Source: Tissierellia bacterium
GTDB taxonomy: Bacteria > Bacillota_A > Clostridia > Tissierellales > Peptoniphilaceae
DNA: 36,969 nucleotides
Assembly: GCA_012513395.1 (NCBI GenBank)
Contig: JAAZCH010000109.1
Coordinates: 1-36,969, forward strand
Direction: 5' to 3'
The translations under genes and the position numbers were made by a program. Shown here piece by piece: positions 7,501 through 17,522 of the stretch (positions are counted from its first letter, which is position 1; each line of letters starts with the position of its first letter). The notes below the pieces were generated by a model. It saw nothing but the letters and a program-made list of their open reading frames with translations, ran no database searches and had not been told where the DNA came from.

Positions 7501-9822
7501 ATGGAAAATAAGATTCGCAATTGTATGATAGGTTTAATCATAGGGATACTAATATTTTTTGAATTGAATATTTATTTTTATTTTGCATTTCTAGTTATTG
7601 TTGCAACTTTTGTAATTGCTACGAATTCGCATGATAGCCAGTATTTTCTTTTTGGTGTCTTGCTTTTATCATTTTATATTATATTTTTCCATAATACTTT
7701 TAACTATGAAATAGGACAAGAGATTGAAATCTCTGGAGAAGTTACAAGGGTAAATAAAAGATATGATAGTTATCAACGTATAGAAGTATTGACAAAAGGT
7801 AATGGAAAATTTTCTATTGCTACTAGAGGAGATGTGAAATATGAGCTATTTGACTTAGTAGAAGGTACTATTGAGATAGAAGGTATTGGCGGCCATTACA
7901 ATTTTAATTTTCAAAATCGTGAAGACTACTTTTTTGTGAAAAATATTATTAACAATGCAAAATCTTATGACTTAACTAGAGCTGACAATCCATCATTAAT
8001 AAAAAATTTGAAACTTAAAATTATTGCCAATATAACTTCCATCATAGACAATTATTTTTCTGCTGAAAATAGAGGCATAATAAAAAAGATAGTATTAGCT
8101 GATGGAAGTGATATGGACGAAGATATTGAAGAATTGTATCAAGAAGGGGGATTAGCTCATTTACTTGCGATTTCAGGGCTACATATATTCATTCTTATAG
8201 GTGTTTTAGAATTCTTATTTATTAAAATGGTAATAAAATACAATTCGAGATTTACGATTGTTTTTTCCATTTTAATTTTATACGGATTTATTCTTGATTA
8301 TCCTCCATCTGTAAGTAGGGCAATGCTAATGTACTTCATAAGAGAAATTTCAGCAATTAGCAAATTTAAAATTACATCTACATCGGTAATATATTTAGCT
8401 TGTATCATATTATTGACTATTTATCCAAAGTGGCTATATGATTTGGGGTTTCAATTAAGTTTTATTTCAGTATATGGTATTTCTATTATGTATGAAAGAC
8501 TAAACATAAATAAAAATAATTATTTATTAAATTCCTTGGCTTTATATTTAAGTGTAAATATATTATTATTTCCTTTACTTGTATATAATTTTAATAATTT
8601 CAACCTAGTTTCACTAATCGCTAATCTATTTATGACTCCGATTATTTCTTTTGTGCTAATAGGAACATATATAGGTTTAATTTTGGAAAATTTTCTTGGA
8701 ATTGGAGGTTTACTATTAAGCACTTTGGATTTACTTCTTGAAGGCTCAAGTTTTTACCTAGATCATATGGTATCATTTTTAGATTTTAGATTTAGAATTT
8801 ATTATCCAGGTATTAATTTTGTGATTATGTACTATGTATTTTTATTTTTGATACTAAATAAATCTTTAATTAAAATATTTTATAGAAATAGACAGATAAT
8901 TGGAGTTTCATTTTCTTTAATAATTTTAGCTTCACTAGTTATGGGAAGTGGAAATGCCCTTTATTTAGGATTTTACGATGTTGGACAAGGAGATAGTGCT
9001 TATATTTTATACAAGGATAAATACATACAAATAGATACTGGTGGCACCATAAACTCTTCTTATAATCCTGGTGAAGAAGTTACAGCTAGGGGAATGATCA
9101 AAAGAGGTATAGATAAAATTGACATATTAATTTTAAGTCATTTTGATGAAGATCACACAGGTGGAACCGAAAAGCTTTTGGAAAAAAACTTAGTGGAAAA
9201 TGTGATAATAAATAAAAAAGAAGTTGGGAACAGAACTTTTGAATCCATTGAAAACAGCAATGCAAAAATTTATTATCCTGTAAAAAATACACCTTTGATT
9301 ATAGATAAAGATTTTAAAATGGAGTTTTTAAATATAAAGCCAGATGAATTTATACAATCCAATGACTCATCCCTTATTGTTTTAATTACATATAAGAATA
9401 CGAAAATTTTATTTACTGGAGATGCTTCATCTAATCTAGAAGATGAATTGCTTGGAGTTATTGGAAATATTGATATCTTAAAAGTAGCACATCATGGTTC
9501 AGAGAATTCTACAAGTAGAAATTTTTCATATTCTACCAGACCTAAATTTAGTATAATTTCTGTGGGTAAAAACAACTCTTATGGTCATCCTTCGAAAAAA
9601 GTACTGGACAATTTAAATAATATTAACAGTAAAATATTAAGAACGGATTTAGAAGGGGAAATTATTTTTAAAATAGACGATAAAATATCCTATAAAACTT
9701 ACAAAAATCCACAAGGGTTAAGAACAGATATGGGATTACAAGTTTTTTCTGCTATAATATTTATTATGACCTTGGTACAAATAAAGAAAAATGAGGAGTC
9801 AAATGAAATACGGAGAATTTAG
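7501..9822 (+). CDS. comEC: ComEC/Rec2 DNA-uptake channel protein
   Basis: A 773-residue polytopic membrane protein that carries single-stranded DNA across the cytoplasmic membrane during transformation. Order: N-terminal hydrophobic helices (about 10-60), an OB-like extracytoplasmic domain (about 70-160), a Competence domain with the SGLHI motif (about 225-229) and a run of helices to about 490, then a metallo-beta-lactamase-like domain with HFDEDH (547-552) and AHHGS (664 on), which suggests a nuclease activity. Length matches B. subtilis ComEC (776). The ATG at 7501 has no Shine-Dalgarno and lies just after a -10 box; the upstream in-frame TGA at 7486-7488 excludes an earlier start. holA overlaps its end by 20 bases. 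comEA lies 20 kb away. Confidence 0.92.
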   Translation: MENKIRNCMIGLIIGILIFFELNIYFYFAFLVIVATFVIATNSHDSQYFLFGVLLLSFYIIFFHNTFNYEIGQEIEISGEVTRVNKRYDSYQRIEVLTKGNGKFSIATRGDVKYELFDLVEGTIEIEGIGGHYNFNFQNREDYFFVKNIINNAKSYDLTRADNPSLIKNLKLKIIANITSIIDNYFSAENRGIIKKIVLADGSDMDEDIEELYQEGGLAHLLAISGLHIFILIGVLEFLFIKMVIKYNSRFTIVFSILILYGFILDYPPSVSRAMLMYFIREISAISKFKITSTSVIYLACIILLTIYPKWLYDLGFQLSFISVYGISIMYERLNINKNNYLLNSLALYLSVNILLFPLLVYNFNNFNLVSLIANLFMTPIISFVLIGTYIGLILENFLGIGGLLLSTLDLLLEGSSFYLDHMVSFLDFRFRIYYPGINFVIMYYVFLFLILNKSLIKIFYRNRQIIGVSFSLIILASLVMGSGNALYLGFYDVGQGDSAYILYKDKYIQIDTGGTINSSYNPGEEVTARGMIKRGIDKIDILILSHFDEDHTGGTEKLLEKNLVENVIINKKEVGNRTFESIENSNAKIYYPVKNTPLIIDKDFKMEFLNIKPDEFIQSNDSSLIVLITYKNTKILFTGDASSNLEDELLGVIGNIDILKVAHHGSENSTSRNFSYSTRPKFSIISVGKNNSYGHPSKKVLDNLNNINSKILRTDLEGEIIFKIDDKISYKTYKNPQGLRTDMGLQVFSAIIFIMTLVQIKKNEESNEIRRI

Positions 9823-10825
9823 AAAACAAATTGAAAATAAAAATATAAATGGAGCCTATCTATTTACTGGTGAAGAAGGGCTTGTCATGGAAAGGACTAT
9901 AGAATATATAGTTAATACATTTGTAAACCCAACTTTCAAAGACTTCAATTACACCTATTTAAATAGTATAGATTTGGAGTTAGATAATTTTTATAGTTCA
10001 ATAGAAACCCTTCCGTTCATGAGTGACAAAAGGGTAGTGATAATTAATGAGTTAAACAACTTGCAAACTAAACAAAATTTAAGTGACGTTTTTTTTGAAA
10101 CACTAAAAAATATATCTGATGATACGATCGTAATTTTTCATGATTCGGATCAGAATCTTAAAAAGAATACTAAACTATATAAATTTTTTAAAGGAATTAA
10201 TAAAGTGATTGAATTCGACAAGCTAAACAATCACGAACTATCCAAATTTTTAAAAAAAGAGATATTAAAAAGAGACAAAGCAATTAATGAAGGTGACTTG
10301 TCGTATTTTATCATGCTGTCTGGATATCACAATAAAAAAGTAGATGTGAATCTATATGATGTGGAAACAGAAGTGGAAAAATTAATATCTTATTCTTCAA
10401 GTGAAAGAATTACAAGAGAAGAAATAAATAAGACAACTGAGAAGGCGAATGACAGTGATATTTTTAATTTATTAGAAGGGCTTGCTAATAAAAATTCAGC
10501 TGATTCCTTAAGATACCTACACGATTTATATGACAAGAACGAATCATTAAATGGTATATTGTATATGATTCAAAGAAGGTACAGACAAATGTATAAGTAT
10601 TCGAGTTTATACCAAGATATGAAAAGTGAAGTGGATATAAAAAAAATTATAGGAATTCCTTCTGATTATGAATTTAAAATAGTTTCCAAAATATCTAGAG
10701 GGACAGATCTTTGCGATTTAAGAGATAATTTAGAGAAGATATTGGATATAGACAAGAAGCTCAAATCTACTTCTCAAGACCAATTATTGTTGATGGAATA
10801 TTTAATAGTGGATATGTGTAAATAA
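9803..10825 (+). CDS. holA: DNA polymerase III subunit delta
   Basis: A 340-residue clamp-loader delta subunit, which opens the beta sliding clamp during replication. It is recognised by overall length and typical patterns: GAYLFTGEEGLVMER near the N-terminus, a DKRVVII strand after the degenerate ATPase core, a central SGYHNKKVDVNLYDVETEVEKL-type region and a C-terminal helical collar with YRQMYKY and a DIDKKLKS stretch. As usual for delta there is no functional Walker A. The ATG at 9803 is chosen because GAGGAG (9793-9798) is just upstream; the ATG at 9791 would place that site inside the gene. It is coupled to comEC by a 20-base overlap and followed by rpsT on the opposite strand, a classic Firmicute comEC-holA-rpsT order. 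Confidence 0.9.
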   Translation: MKYGEFRKQIENKNINGAYLFTGEEGLVMERTIEYIVNTFVNPTFKDFNYTYLNSIDLELDNFYSSIETLPFMSDKRVVIINELNNLQTKQNLSDVFFETLKNISDDTIVIFHDSDQNLKKNTKLYKFFKGINKVIEFDKLNNHELSKFLKKEILKRDKAINEGDLSYFIMLSGYHNKKVDVNLYDVETEVEKLISYSSSERITREEINKTTEKANDSDIFNLLEGLANKNSADSLRYLHDLYDKNESLNGILYMIQRRYRQMYKYSSLYQDMKSEVDIKKIIGIPSDYEFKIVSKISRGTDLCDLRDNLEKILDIDKKLKSTSQDQLLLMEYLIVDMCK

Positions 10826-10852
10826 AAATAATCCCCTGATTTCAGAGGATTA
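10820..10852 (-). terminator. Terminator of rpsT (also at the end of holA)
   Basis: TAATCCCCTGA (10829-10839) pairs with TCAGAGGATTA (10842-10852) with one C-A mismatch and a 2-base loop. On the minus strand it follows the rpsT stop directly and is followed by a T-rich tract (10820-10830), so it mainly serves rpsT. Confidence 0.65.
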
Positions 10853-10855
10853 AAT

Positions 10856-11122
10856 TTATTTTACTAAAGAATTAAATTTTTTAGTTAATTGTCCAATTTT
10901 TCTAGAAGCTGTGTTTTTGTGAAAAACATTTTTTGATTGTGCTTTTCTCAATTTACTTTCTGCTAGATTTAGATATTTTTTTGCTTTATCCATGTCAGCG
11001 CCTTCTATTGCGTCTTCAAATTTTTTCACATAAGTTTTAATTTGAGATTTTAGAGACTTATTTCTAAGAGCATTTCTCTTAGCTATTTCAGCTCTTTTCA
11101 ATGAAGATTTTATATTTGCCAT
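10856..11122 (-). CDS. rpsT: 30S ribosomal protein S20
   Basis: An 88-residue, lysine-rich helical protein beginning MANIKSSLKRAEIAKRNALRN, the hallmark of S20, which binds 16S rRNA in the body of the small subunit. The length is normal. The ATG at 11122 is preceded by a strong GGAGGT site (minus strand, around 11136-11131). It has its own consensus promoter and terminator, so it forms a single-gene unit running against its neighbours. Confidence 0.95.
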   Translation of the reverse strand: MANIKSSLKRAEIAKRNALRNKSLKSQIKTYVKKFEDAIEGADMDKAKKYLNLAESKLRKAQSKNVFHKNTASRKIGQLTKKFNSLVK

Positions 11123-11165
11123 TTTAATACACCTCCATACATGTTTAAATCTTTACGTAAACTAT

Positions 11166-11194
11166 ATTATAGTAGAACTAATGGAATAATTCAA
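11166..11194 (-). promoter_or_regulatory. Promoter of rpsT
   Basis: On the minus strand TTGAAT (11194-11189), a 17-base spacer and TATAAT (11171-11166) precede rpsT by about 45 bases. It is a near-consensus sigma-A promoter, as expected for a ribosomal protein gene. Confidence 0.75.
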
Positions 11195-11263
11195 TAAATA
11201 ATTGCAAAGATTGAAGAAAAAAATGTAAAATAGTTCTTGAAGTAGTTGCATAACGTAAAATAC

Positions 11264-11292
11264 TTTAATAAATGTTTAAATAATGGTACAAT
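11264..11292 (+). promoter_or_regulatory. Weak candidate promoter of the lepB-lepA-hemW-citC unit
   Basis: TACAAT (11287-11292) with a poor -35, TTTAAT (11264-11269), at 17 bases. The position suits lepB (start 11321). Only the -10 is persuasive. Confidence 0.35.
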
Positions 11293-11320
11293 ACTATTAT
11301 TAGAAAGAGGTAGGTTTGAT

Positions 11321-11887
11321 ATGGATAGAGGTAAAGTTTCTGAAAAAGATGCAAAGAAATCTTTTTTTAGTGAAGTGATTGGATGGGTTATGGCAATTGT
11401 TTTTGCTGTGATTCTGGCATTATTCATCAAGACTTTTATTTTTAATACCACAATAGTTCAAGGAAGCTCCATGTATCCCACATTGGAAAATGGAGATAAG
11501 CTCATTTCCCTTAAAATAACACTTTTAATAGACAATCCTGATAAAGGAGACATTGTCATCTTTGATTCACCTTTAAATCCCCAAGACGATTACATAAAAA
11601 GAGTAATCGCAGTGGAAGGGGATGAAGTTAGAATTGCTGATGGCTTAGTTTATGTAAATGGTAAAAAGCTGGATGAATATTATATAGAAAATGGAATAAG
11701 TACACAATTAGATAATAGTATTGACCATTGGAAAATTGGCAAAGACATGGTATTTGTTTTAGGCGATAACAGGAATTATAGAGCTTCAACAGACTCTAGA
11801 GTTTTTGGTGAAATACCATTGGATATAGTAAAAGGAGAAGCGGTATTTAGATATTATCCTTTAAATAAAATTGGAGTGATACGTTAA
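11321..11887 (+). CDS. lepB: Signal peptidase I
   Basis: A 188-residue type I signal peptidase of the short Gram-positive kind, which removes signal peptides from exported proteins outside the membrane. One N-terminal membrane helix (about 18-42) is followed by the catalytic VQGSSMYPTL (nucleophile Ser50), the DYIKRVIAVEGD box (general base Lys93) and the GDNRN...DSR box near the end. The ATG at 11321 has GAGGTAGG just upstream; in-frame TTG at 11246 lies on the promoter and is rejected. lepA follows 3 bases after the stop, a frequent arrangement (lepB-lepA). Confidence 0.92.
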   Translation: MDRGKVSEKDAKKSFFSEVIGWVMAIVFAVILALFIKTFIFNTTIVQGSSMYPTLENGDKLISLKITLLIDNPDKGDIVIFDSPLNPQDDYIKRVIAVEGDEVRIADGLVYVNGKKLDEYYIENGISTQLDNSIDHWKIGKDMVFVLGDNRNYRASTDSRVFGEIPLDIVKGEAVFRYYPLNKIGVIR

Positions 11888-11890
11888 CAG

Positions 11891-13687
11891 ATGAATAATA
11901 TTAGAAATTTTTCAATTATTGCACATATAGACCACGGTAAATCTACTCTTGCAGATCGATTAATTGAGAGCACAGGAGCCTATACATCAAGGGAGATGGA
12001 AGCTCAAGTACTTGACAATATGGATTTGGAAAGAGAGAGGGGAATAACAATCAAGTTAAAGGCAGTGAGATTGTATTACACTTCTGCAGATGGGGAAAAA
12101 TATATTCTCAATCTAATAGATACTCCAGGACACGTGGACTTTAATTATGAAGTTTCAAGATCCCTTGCTGCTTGTGAAGGGGCTATTTTAGTTGTAGATG
12201 CAGCCCAAGGGATAGAAGCTCAGACACTTGCAAATGTCTATTTAGCTTTGGACCAAGATTTGGAAATCATACCTGTAATTAATAAAATAGATTTGCCAAG
12301 TGCAGACACTGATAGAGTTAAAACGGAGATAGAAGATATTATAGGGTTAGACACAGAGGATGCACCTTTGGTATCTGCTAAAACAGGATTAAATATCGGC
12401 GACGTACTGGAAGCAATAGTGGAAAAAGTGCCAGCTCCTTCAGGAAATAAGGAAGCTCCGCTAAAGGCATTGCTGTTTGACTCTCTTTACGATCCATATA
12501 GAGGAGTAATTTGTTTCATTAGAGTATTTGATGGTGTTATTAAACCAGGTATGGAAATTAAATTTATGGCAACAGAAGCCAAATTTGAAGTCGATGAAGT
12601 TGGCTATATTTCCAAAGGCCAAGTACTTACTGAAAAACTAGAAGCGGGAGAAGTAGGATTTTTCACAGCTTCTATAAAGGACGTTAAATACGCTAGAGTA
12701 GGTGATACTGTTACTGATGGTAAAAATCCTACGAGTGACGCTCTACCAGGTTATAAAGAAGCAACTTCCATGGTATATTGTGGAATTTACCCAGCCGAAG
12801 GTGAAGAATTCACAACGATTAGAGATGCGTTGGAAAAACTTCAAGTTAACGATGCCGCATTATCTTACGAACAAGAAACTTCACAGGCTTTAGGATTTGG
12901 TTATAGATGTGGATTCTTAGGACTTCTTCATATGGAGATAATTCAAGAGAGATTGGAAAGAGAATTTGATCTAAACATAATAACCACAGCTCCTTCAGTT
13001 ATATATAAAATTACTAAAACTGATGGAACGGTTCTAGAAATACAAAATCCATCGAATTTACCACCTTTAACTGAAATTTCCAAGATGGAAGAACCTATTG
13101 TGGAAGCGACCATTATGGCGCCGTCTTCTTATGTGGGTACGATTATGGAATTATGCCAAGGCAAACGAGGAATATTTAAAAACATAGAATACCTAGATAC
13201 CACAAGAGTAAGTGTTCACTACGAGCTTCCCCTTAATGAAGTAGTATATGATTTTTTTGATGCATTAAAATCTAAGACTAGTGGATACGCATCCCTTGAC
13301 TATGAGATTATAGGATATAGAGAAAGTGATTTAGTAAAACTAGACATACTAATAAACGGAGAACTTGTAGACGCCCTTTCACTGATAGTACACAAAGATA
13401 AGGCGTATGAAAGAGGTAGAACAATTTGTGAGAAATTAACAGATGAAATTCCTAGACATCAATTTGCTATACCTATACAAGCAGCAATAGGAACTAAAAT
13501 AATAGCTAGAGAAACTATTAGAGCTCTTAGAAAGGATGTATTGTCTAAGTGTTATGGTGGAGATATATCTAGAAAGAAAAAACTATTGGAAGCACAAAAA
13601 GAAGGTAAAAAACGAATGAGACAAATTGGATCTGTTGAGATACCTCAAGATGCCTTTTTAGCAGTGTTAAAATATGATGAAAACTAA
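11891..13687 (+). CDS. lepA: Translation elongation factor 4 (LepA)
   Basis: A 598-residue ribosome-dependent GTPase of the EF-G family. It shows G1 [10 protein letters not shown]3 DTPGHVD and G4 NKIDLP, an EF-G-like domain II, and the LepA-specific C-terminal domain ([12 protein letters not shown]... and [22 protein letters not shown] at the end), which EF-G and BipA lack. The length is standard. EF4 helps initiation or remobilises stalled ribosomes; its physiological role is debated. The nearest Shine-Dalgarno candidate, GGAGTG, lies inside the end of lepB about 12 bases before the ATG, so coupling to lepB translation is likely. Confidence 0.97.
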   Translation: MNNIRNFSIIAHIDHGKSTLADRLIESTGAYTSREMEAQVLDNMDLERERGITIKLKAVRLYYTSADGEKYILNLIDTPGHVDFNYEVSRSLAACEGAILVVDAAQGIEAQTLANVYLALDQDLEIIPVINKIDLPSADTDRVKTEIEDIIGLDTEDAPLVSAKTGLNIGDVLEAIVEKVPAPSGNKEAPLKALLFDSLYDPYRGVICFIRVFDGVIKPGMEIKFMATEAKFEVDEVGYISKGQVLTEKLEAGEVGFFTASIKDVKYARVGDTVTDGKNPTSDALPGYKEATSMVYCGIYPAEGEEFTTIRDALEKLQVNDAALSYEQETSQALGFGYRCGFLGLLHMEIIQERLEREFDLNIITTAPSVIYKITKTDGTVLEIQNPSNLPPLTEISKMEEPIVEATIMAPSSYVGTIMELCQGKRGIFKNIEYLDTTRVSVHYELPLNEVVYDFFDALKSKTSGYASLDYEIIGYRESDLVKLDILINGELVDALSLIVHKDKAYERGRTICEKLTDEIPRHQFAIPIQAAIGTKIIARETIRALRKDVLSKCYGGDISRKKKLLEAQKEGKKRMRQIGSVEIPQDAFLAVLKYDEN

Positions 13688-14828
13688 TTTAGGATTGTAT
13701 GTTCACATTCCATTTTGTGAACGAAAATGCGACTACTGTGATTTCAATTCAGGTTGCTATTCAAAGACAATTCAAAAAAAATATTTGGACTCTCTTTTAA
13801 GTGAAATTAAATTAGAGTCCAATTTTTACAATGACTATATCCTTGATACTATTTTTATAGGGGGAGGTACTCCTTCATTATTATCAGTGGAAGAAATAAC
13901 TCAATTAGTTGAGTCTATTAATGAAAATTTTCATATTAGCAACGACTTGGAATTTACTATAGAAGTAAACCCTAACTCAGCTAATTTAGAAAAACTAAGA
14001 GCGTATCGTAAGCTTGGAATAAATAGAATAAGTATAGGCGCTCAGTCTTTTGTAGATGAAGAACTTAAATTATTAGGACGTCTTCACAATCGTGCAGATA
14101 TTTACAAATTAGTAGAATTGGCGAAAGAAGTTGGATTTATAAATATTAATTTGGACCTGATGACCTCAATTCCAAAACAAACCTTTGATTCCTTTAAATA
14201 TTCGCTAGATGAAGCTTTGGACCTTGATATTCAACACATCTCTGCATATAGTCTGATAATTGAAGAAGATACACCATTTGGAGATATGTATGCACAAGGC
14301 AAAGACTTAAATCTACCAACAGAAGATGAAGACCGAGAGATATATCATTTTTTAGTCAATAAACTAAATGAATTTAAATTTAATCAATATGAGATTTCAA
14401 ACTTTGCAAAGACTGGATTTGAATGTAGACATAATATTAAATATTGGAGATGTAGTGATTATTTAGGTATAGGTCTCGGAGCTCATTCAAGAATTCAAGA
14501 TTTAAGAATGGAAAATTACGACAATATCATGGAATATATAGATAATTTAAGTAACGGAGCTCGAGCTACAAAAAATAATCAAGTTTTGAGTAAATTAGAT
14601 CAAATAAATGAAAAGATTATTATGGGTATAAGAATGAATAGAGGATTGAGTATAGAGGAAATTAATAGTGAATTTGAAATTGATTTTATAAATGATTACT
14701 CTAATGAAATAAATAAGAATATTGAAAAAGGATATATTGAGATAGTAGATGATGCCATAAAGCTTACAAGTTTGGGCTCAGATTTTTCAAATATAGTAGA
14801 ATTAGATTTTTATAGATTGGAGGATTAG
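13674..14828 (+). CDS. hemW: HemW-like radical SAM protein (heme chaperone)
   Basis: A 384-residue radical SAM protein of the HemN/HemW family. The 4Fe-4S motif CERKCDYC (C15, C19, C22) is followed by DF, which is HemW-like; HemN, the true coproporphyrinogen dehydrogenase, has an extra cysteine there. GGGTPS, the EVNP motif, [12 protein letters not shown] and YEISNFAK are all typical, and a C-terminal winged-helix HemN_C region is present. HemW proteins bind and transfer heme. The start overlaps the end of lepA by 14 bases; tandem ATGs at 13674 and 13677 are equally possible. lepA-hemW is a common Firmicute pair, in which hrcA/grpE/dnaK often follow. Here they do not. Confidence 0.88.
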   Translation: MMKTNLGLYVHIPFCERKCDYCDFNSGCYSKTIQKKYLDSLLSEIKLESNFYNDYILDTIFIGGGTPSLLSVEEITQLVESINENFHISNDLEFTIEVNPNSANLEKLRAYRKLGINRISIGAQSFVDEELKLLGRLHNRADIYKLVELAKEVGFININLDLMTSIPKQTFDSFKYSLDEALDLDIQHISAYSLIIEEDTPFGDMYAQGKDLNLPTEDEDREIYHFLVNKLNEFKFNQYEISNFAKTGFECRHNIKYWRCSDYLGIGLGAHSRIQDLRMENYDNIMEYIDNLSNGARATKNNQVLSKLDQINEKIIMGIRMNRGLSIEEINSEFEIDFINDYSNEINKNIEKGYIEIVDDAIKLTSLGSDFSNIVELDFYRLED

Positions 14829-14832
14829 AATT

Positions 14833-15858
14833 ATGCTATTTACAAGTTTTGTAAATAAAAGAAATAATTTTGAAACTAAAGAAATTTGGGATTATTTGCA
14901 AAAATTTGATGTTAATTATGATAACCCAGAAAGAACTGCAGTAGTCAGAGACAATGGCAAAATTGTAGGCACTGGTTCAGTCGATGGAAAGGTTATGAAA
15001 TATTTTTTTATTGATGAAGAATATATGGGCCATGGACTTTTATCTATGATATACAATGCTTTACTTAATTTTCTTCTTGAAAATAACAGATTGGGACACT
15101 ATGTTTTCACAACTCCTAATAACGGTTATATTTTTCAAGGGATAGGACTTACTGAGGTCGTGTCTACAGATAGAGTATCTTTGTTTGAAGGAGGTTTTTC
15201 TTCGTATGATAAGTGGATTAAATCCATAAAAGAAAAATTAAATCCCAAAGCTAAAACCAGAGGGGCTGTTGTCGTAAATTGCAATCCTATGACATTAGGG
15301 CATAAACATTTGCTTGAGTATGCCAAAAGCAAAGTTGACGAATTGATAGTATTCATTGTAGAAGAAGATAAATCTACTTTTACCACTGAAGAAAGATATT
15401 CAATTGTTAAAAATGAATACAAAAATGATGATAAGGTAGTAGTGATTTTAGGTGGGCCATATATAATTTCCCAGGCTACATTTCCAACATATTTTATAAA
15501 AAAATTAGATGAAACAACTGACATCTATACAGAACTAGATGCTACAATCTTTTCAAAAAGAATCGCAAAGGATTTAAAAATAAATATTAGATTTGTTGGT
15601 GATGAACCAATTGACCTCATGACTGCTAATTATAATGAAAATTTACTTAAAAGTTTTGAAAAATACAATTTATTACTTGAAAAAATTGATAGGATTAAGG
15701 ATAATGGAACCTATATAAGTGCTTCAGTGGTAAGAAGATTAATTGAAGAAGGCAAAGTTGAAGATGCCTATAAGCTTCTACCAAAGAGTACAATTGATTT
15801 TTTAAAAAGTGACTTAGGAAAAAGTAAAATTAAAGAAATACAAGAGAAACGGAGTTAA
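14833..15858 (+). CDS. citC: [Citrate (pro-3S)-lyase] ligase-like protein
   Basis: A 341-residue protein with an N-terminal GNAT-like acetyltransferase fold (about 1-120) and a C-terminal nucleotidyltransferase domain holding NCNPMTLGHKHL (about 149-160) and a late SASVVRR motif. This is the CitC layout. CitC activates citrate lyase by acetylating the thiol of the phosphoribosyl-dephospho-CoA prosthetic group on CitD, using ATP and acetate. The ATG at 14833 has GGAGG about 9 bases upstream, in the end of hemW. No citDEF, citX or citG lies nearby in this window, so its partner enzyme, if any, is elsewhere. Confidence 0.8.
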   Translation: MLFTSFVNKRNNFETKEIWDYLQKFDVNYDNPERTAVVRDNGKIVGTGSVDGKVMKYFFIDEEYMGHGLLSMIYNALLNFLLENNRLGHYVFTTPNNGYIFQGIGLTEVVSTDRVSLFEGGFSSYDKWIKSIKEKLNPKAKTRGAVVVNCNPMTLGHKHLLEYAKSKVDELIVFIVEEDKSTFTTEERYSIVKNEYKNDDKVVVILGGPYIISQATFPTYFIKKLDETTDIYTELDATIFSKRIAKDLKINIRFVGDEPIDLMTANYNENLLKSFEKYNLLLEKIDRIKDNGTYISASVVRRLIEEGKVEDAYKLLPKSTIDFLKSDLGKSKIKEIQEKRS

Positions 15859-15866
15859 TATAACAT

Positions 15867-17510
15867 ATGAAGAAATTGTTAGTATTTTTGATTGTAATAG
15901 GATTAATATTCGGAGGAATATACTTCTTATTATTTAGAGATGTTGAATCCGATGAAGCTTCAGTTCTATACGTAGATCAAAGATTTGTGTATGAAGGAGA
16001 TTTACAGCCTATAGAATCAAGTAAAGTAGTTTCAGGTCAGGTTTATTTATCCTACGACTTCATTAAAGAAAAATTAGATGAAGATATACATTATGACGAG
16101 GGAGAAAAAACAGTAATAATAACATCTCCTAATATGGTCAGAAGGTATAAAGTAGATGCTTTGGAAGGTACTGCAAATGATATTCCAATAAATTTGAGAG
16201 CTCCTGTAACTGAAATTGACGGAACATTAATGCTCCCTATAGAAGCATTTGTATATGACTATCCAGTGGACACCAAATTCAATTCTGAAGAAAATATTGT
16301 CACTATGGATAGAACTGATACCGAATATGCTAAGGGTAAAATTATTGTAGACAAGTCCTCCTTAAGAGAGGAAGCTGATATCGATTCTCCAATAGTAAAA
16401 GTATTGACCAAAGACACAGAATTGTATGTATATGGCGAAACAGAAAAATTTTATAAAGTTAGAGAATTAAATGGCCGTGCAGGCTATGTAAGAAAAAGAC
16501 ATTTAGAACTATCTTATCAATTTGAATCCTTTATTCGTCCTATAAAGTCCGAAGAAGTAGCTACTTTAGAGGATAAAGAGAAAGTCAATTTAGTATGGGA
16601 TTACACATTTATTAAAACTGAAAATGGAAATGCAGTAGAAAATCTTGTAGGCGTAAACGTAATGTCGCCTACTTGGTTTTCTTTAAATTCAGATTTATCA
16701 ATTACAGATAGATCAAACAGAGATTATATCGCTGCGTGTAAGAGATATGGGTATGACGTGTGGCCAATGTTTGATAATAATTTTGAAGAAAGACTTACTG
16801 AAAATGCTTTAGCCACCAGTTCTCAAAGGCAAAAAATCATATCAAATATGTATGAAATAGCTAAGAGTTTGGATGTAGATGGAATAAATATAGACTTTGA
16901 AAATATTAATATTCAAACCCGTGATAACTTTACTCAATTTGTTAGAGAATTGTATCCTATTTTTAAACAAAGTGATATGGTAGTAAGCGTTGACGTGACT
17001 CCTAGGATTTTTAGCGACGTTGAAAAAGAGCCATATGATAGAGCTTCTTTAGCAAAGGCTGCTGATTATATTATGCTTATGGCATATGACCAACATTGGG
17101 CTACTTCGCCTACAGCTGGAAGTGTAGCGGAATATAGCTGGGTTGAAAGTAATATGAATGTTTTATTTCGATCTATTCCTATGGAAAAGTTTATTTTGAG
17201 CTTACCTTTATACACTAGAATATGGTTTGAAAATGATGGAAAAGTTACATCTCAAAGTGTATCTATGGAAACGGCAAATGAATATATTAAAAACAACAAC
17301 ATTGAATTGGAATGGGATGACACAGTAAAGCAAATGGTTGGTAAGAAACAAGTGGGTGGCACAAATGTGAGTATTTGGCTAGAAGATGCTCAATCAATTG
17401 CTGCCAAGACTTCGCTAGCTACGAAATATGACATTGCTGGTGTGGCATCTTGGAGAAAAGGATTCGAGACTCCTAATATATGGAGTGCAATAAATGAAAA
17501 TTTAAATTAA
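15867..17510 (+). CDS. Membrane-anchored glycoside hydrolase family 18 protein with SH3 domain
   Basis: A 547-residue exported protein. An N-terminal hydrophobic helix (about 4-22) without an obvious cleavage site suggests a membrane anchor. Next comes a copper-amine-oxidase-N-like domain (about 30-155, twice containing 'V...Y.S....' strands typical of this stalk domain), then a bacterial SH3 domain (about 160-215, KSSLREEADIDSPIVKVL to GYVRKRHL), then a GH18 barrel with DGINIDFE (338-345; catalytic acid Glu345). The same layout occurs in YdhD/YaaH-like enzymes that act on peptidoglycan or chitin-like polymers. The likely role is cell-wall turnover. The gene follows citC by 8 bases with GGAG upstream. 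Confidence 0.85.
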   Translation: MKKLLVFLIVIGLIFGGIYFLLFRDVESDEASVLYVDQRFVYEGDLQPIESSKVVSGQVYLSYDFIKEKLDEDIHYDEGEKTVIITSPNMVRRYKVDALEGTANDIPINLRAPVTEIDGTLMLPIEAFVYDYPVDTKFNSEENIVTMDRTDTEYAKGKIIVDKSSLREEADIDSPIVKVLTKDTELYVYGETEKFYKVRELNGRAGYVRKRHLELSYQFESFIRPIKSEEVATLEDKEKVNLVWDYTFIKTENGNAVENLVGVNVMSPTWFSLNSDLSITDRSNRDYIAACKRYGYDVWPMFDNNFEERLTENALATSSQRQKIISNMYEIAKSLDVDGINIDFENINIQTRDNFTQFVRELYPIFKQSDMVVSVDVTPRIFSDVEKEPYDRASLAKAADYIMLMAYDQHWATSPTAGSVAEYSWVESNMNVLFRSIPMEKFILSLPLYTRIWFENDGKVTSQSVSMETANEYIKNNNIELEWDDTVKQMVGKKQVGGTNVSIWLEDAQSIAAKTSLATKYDIAGVASWRKGFETPNIWSAINENLN

Positions 17511-17522
17511 TTAATTTCAAAT

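Noticed and set aside
11246..11320. In-frame TTG at 11246 as an upstream start for lepB.
   Set aside because: No ribosome site; it would add residues not found in signal peptidases and cross the likely promoter. GAGGTAGG supports 11321.
13674..14828. Call as coproporphyrinogen III dehydrogenase HemN.
   Set aside because: The cysteine motif is [10 protein letters not shown] without the fourth cysteine needed in HemN, and length and lepA linkage fit HemW.
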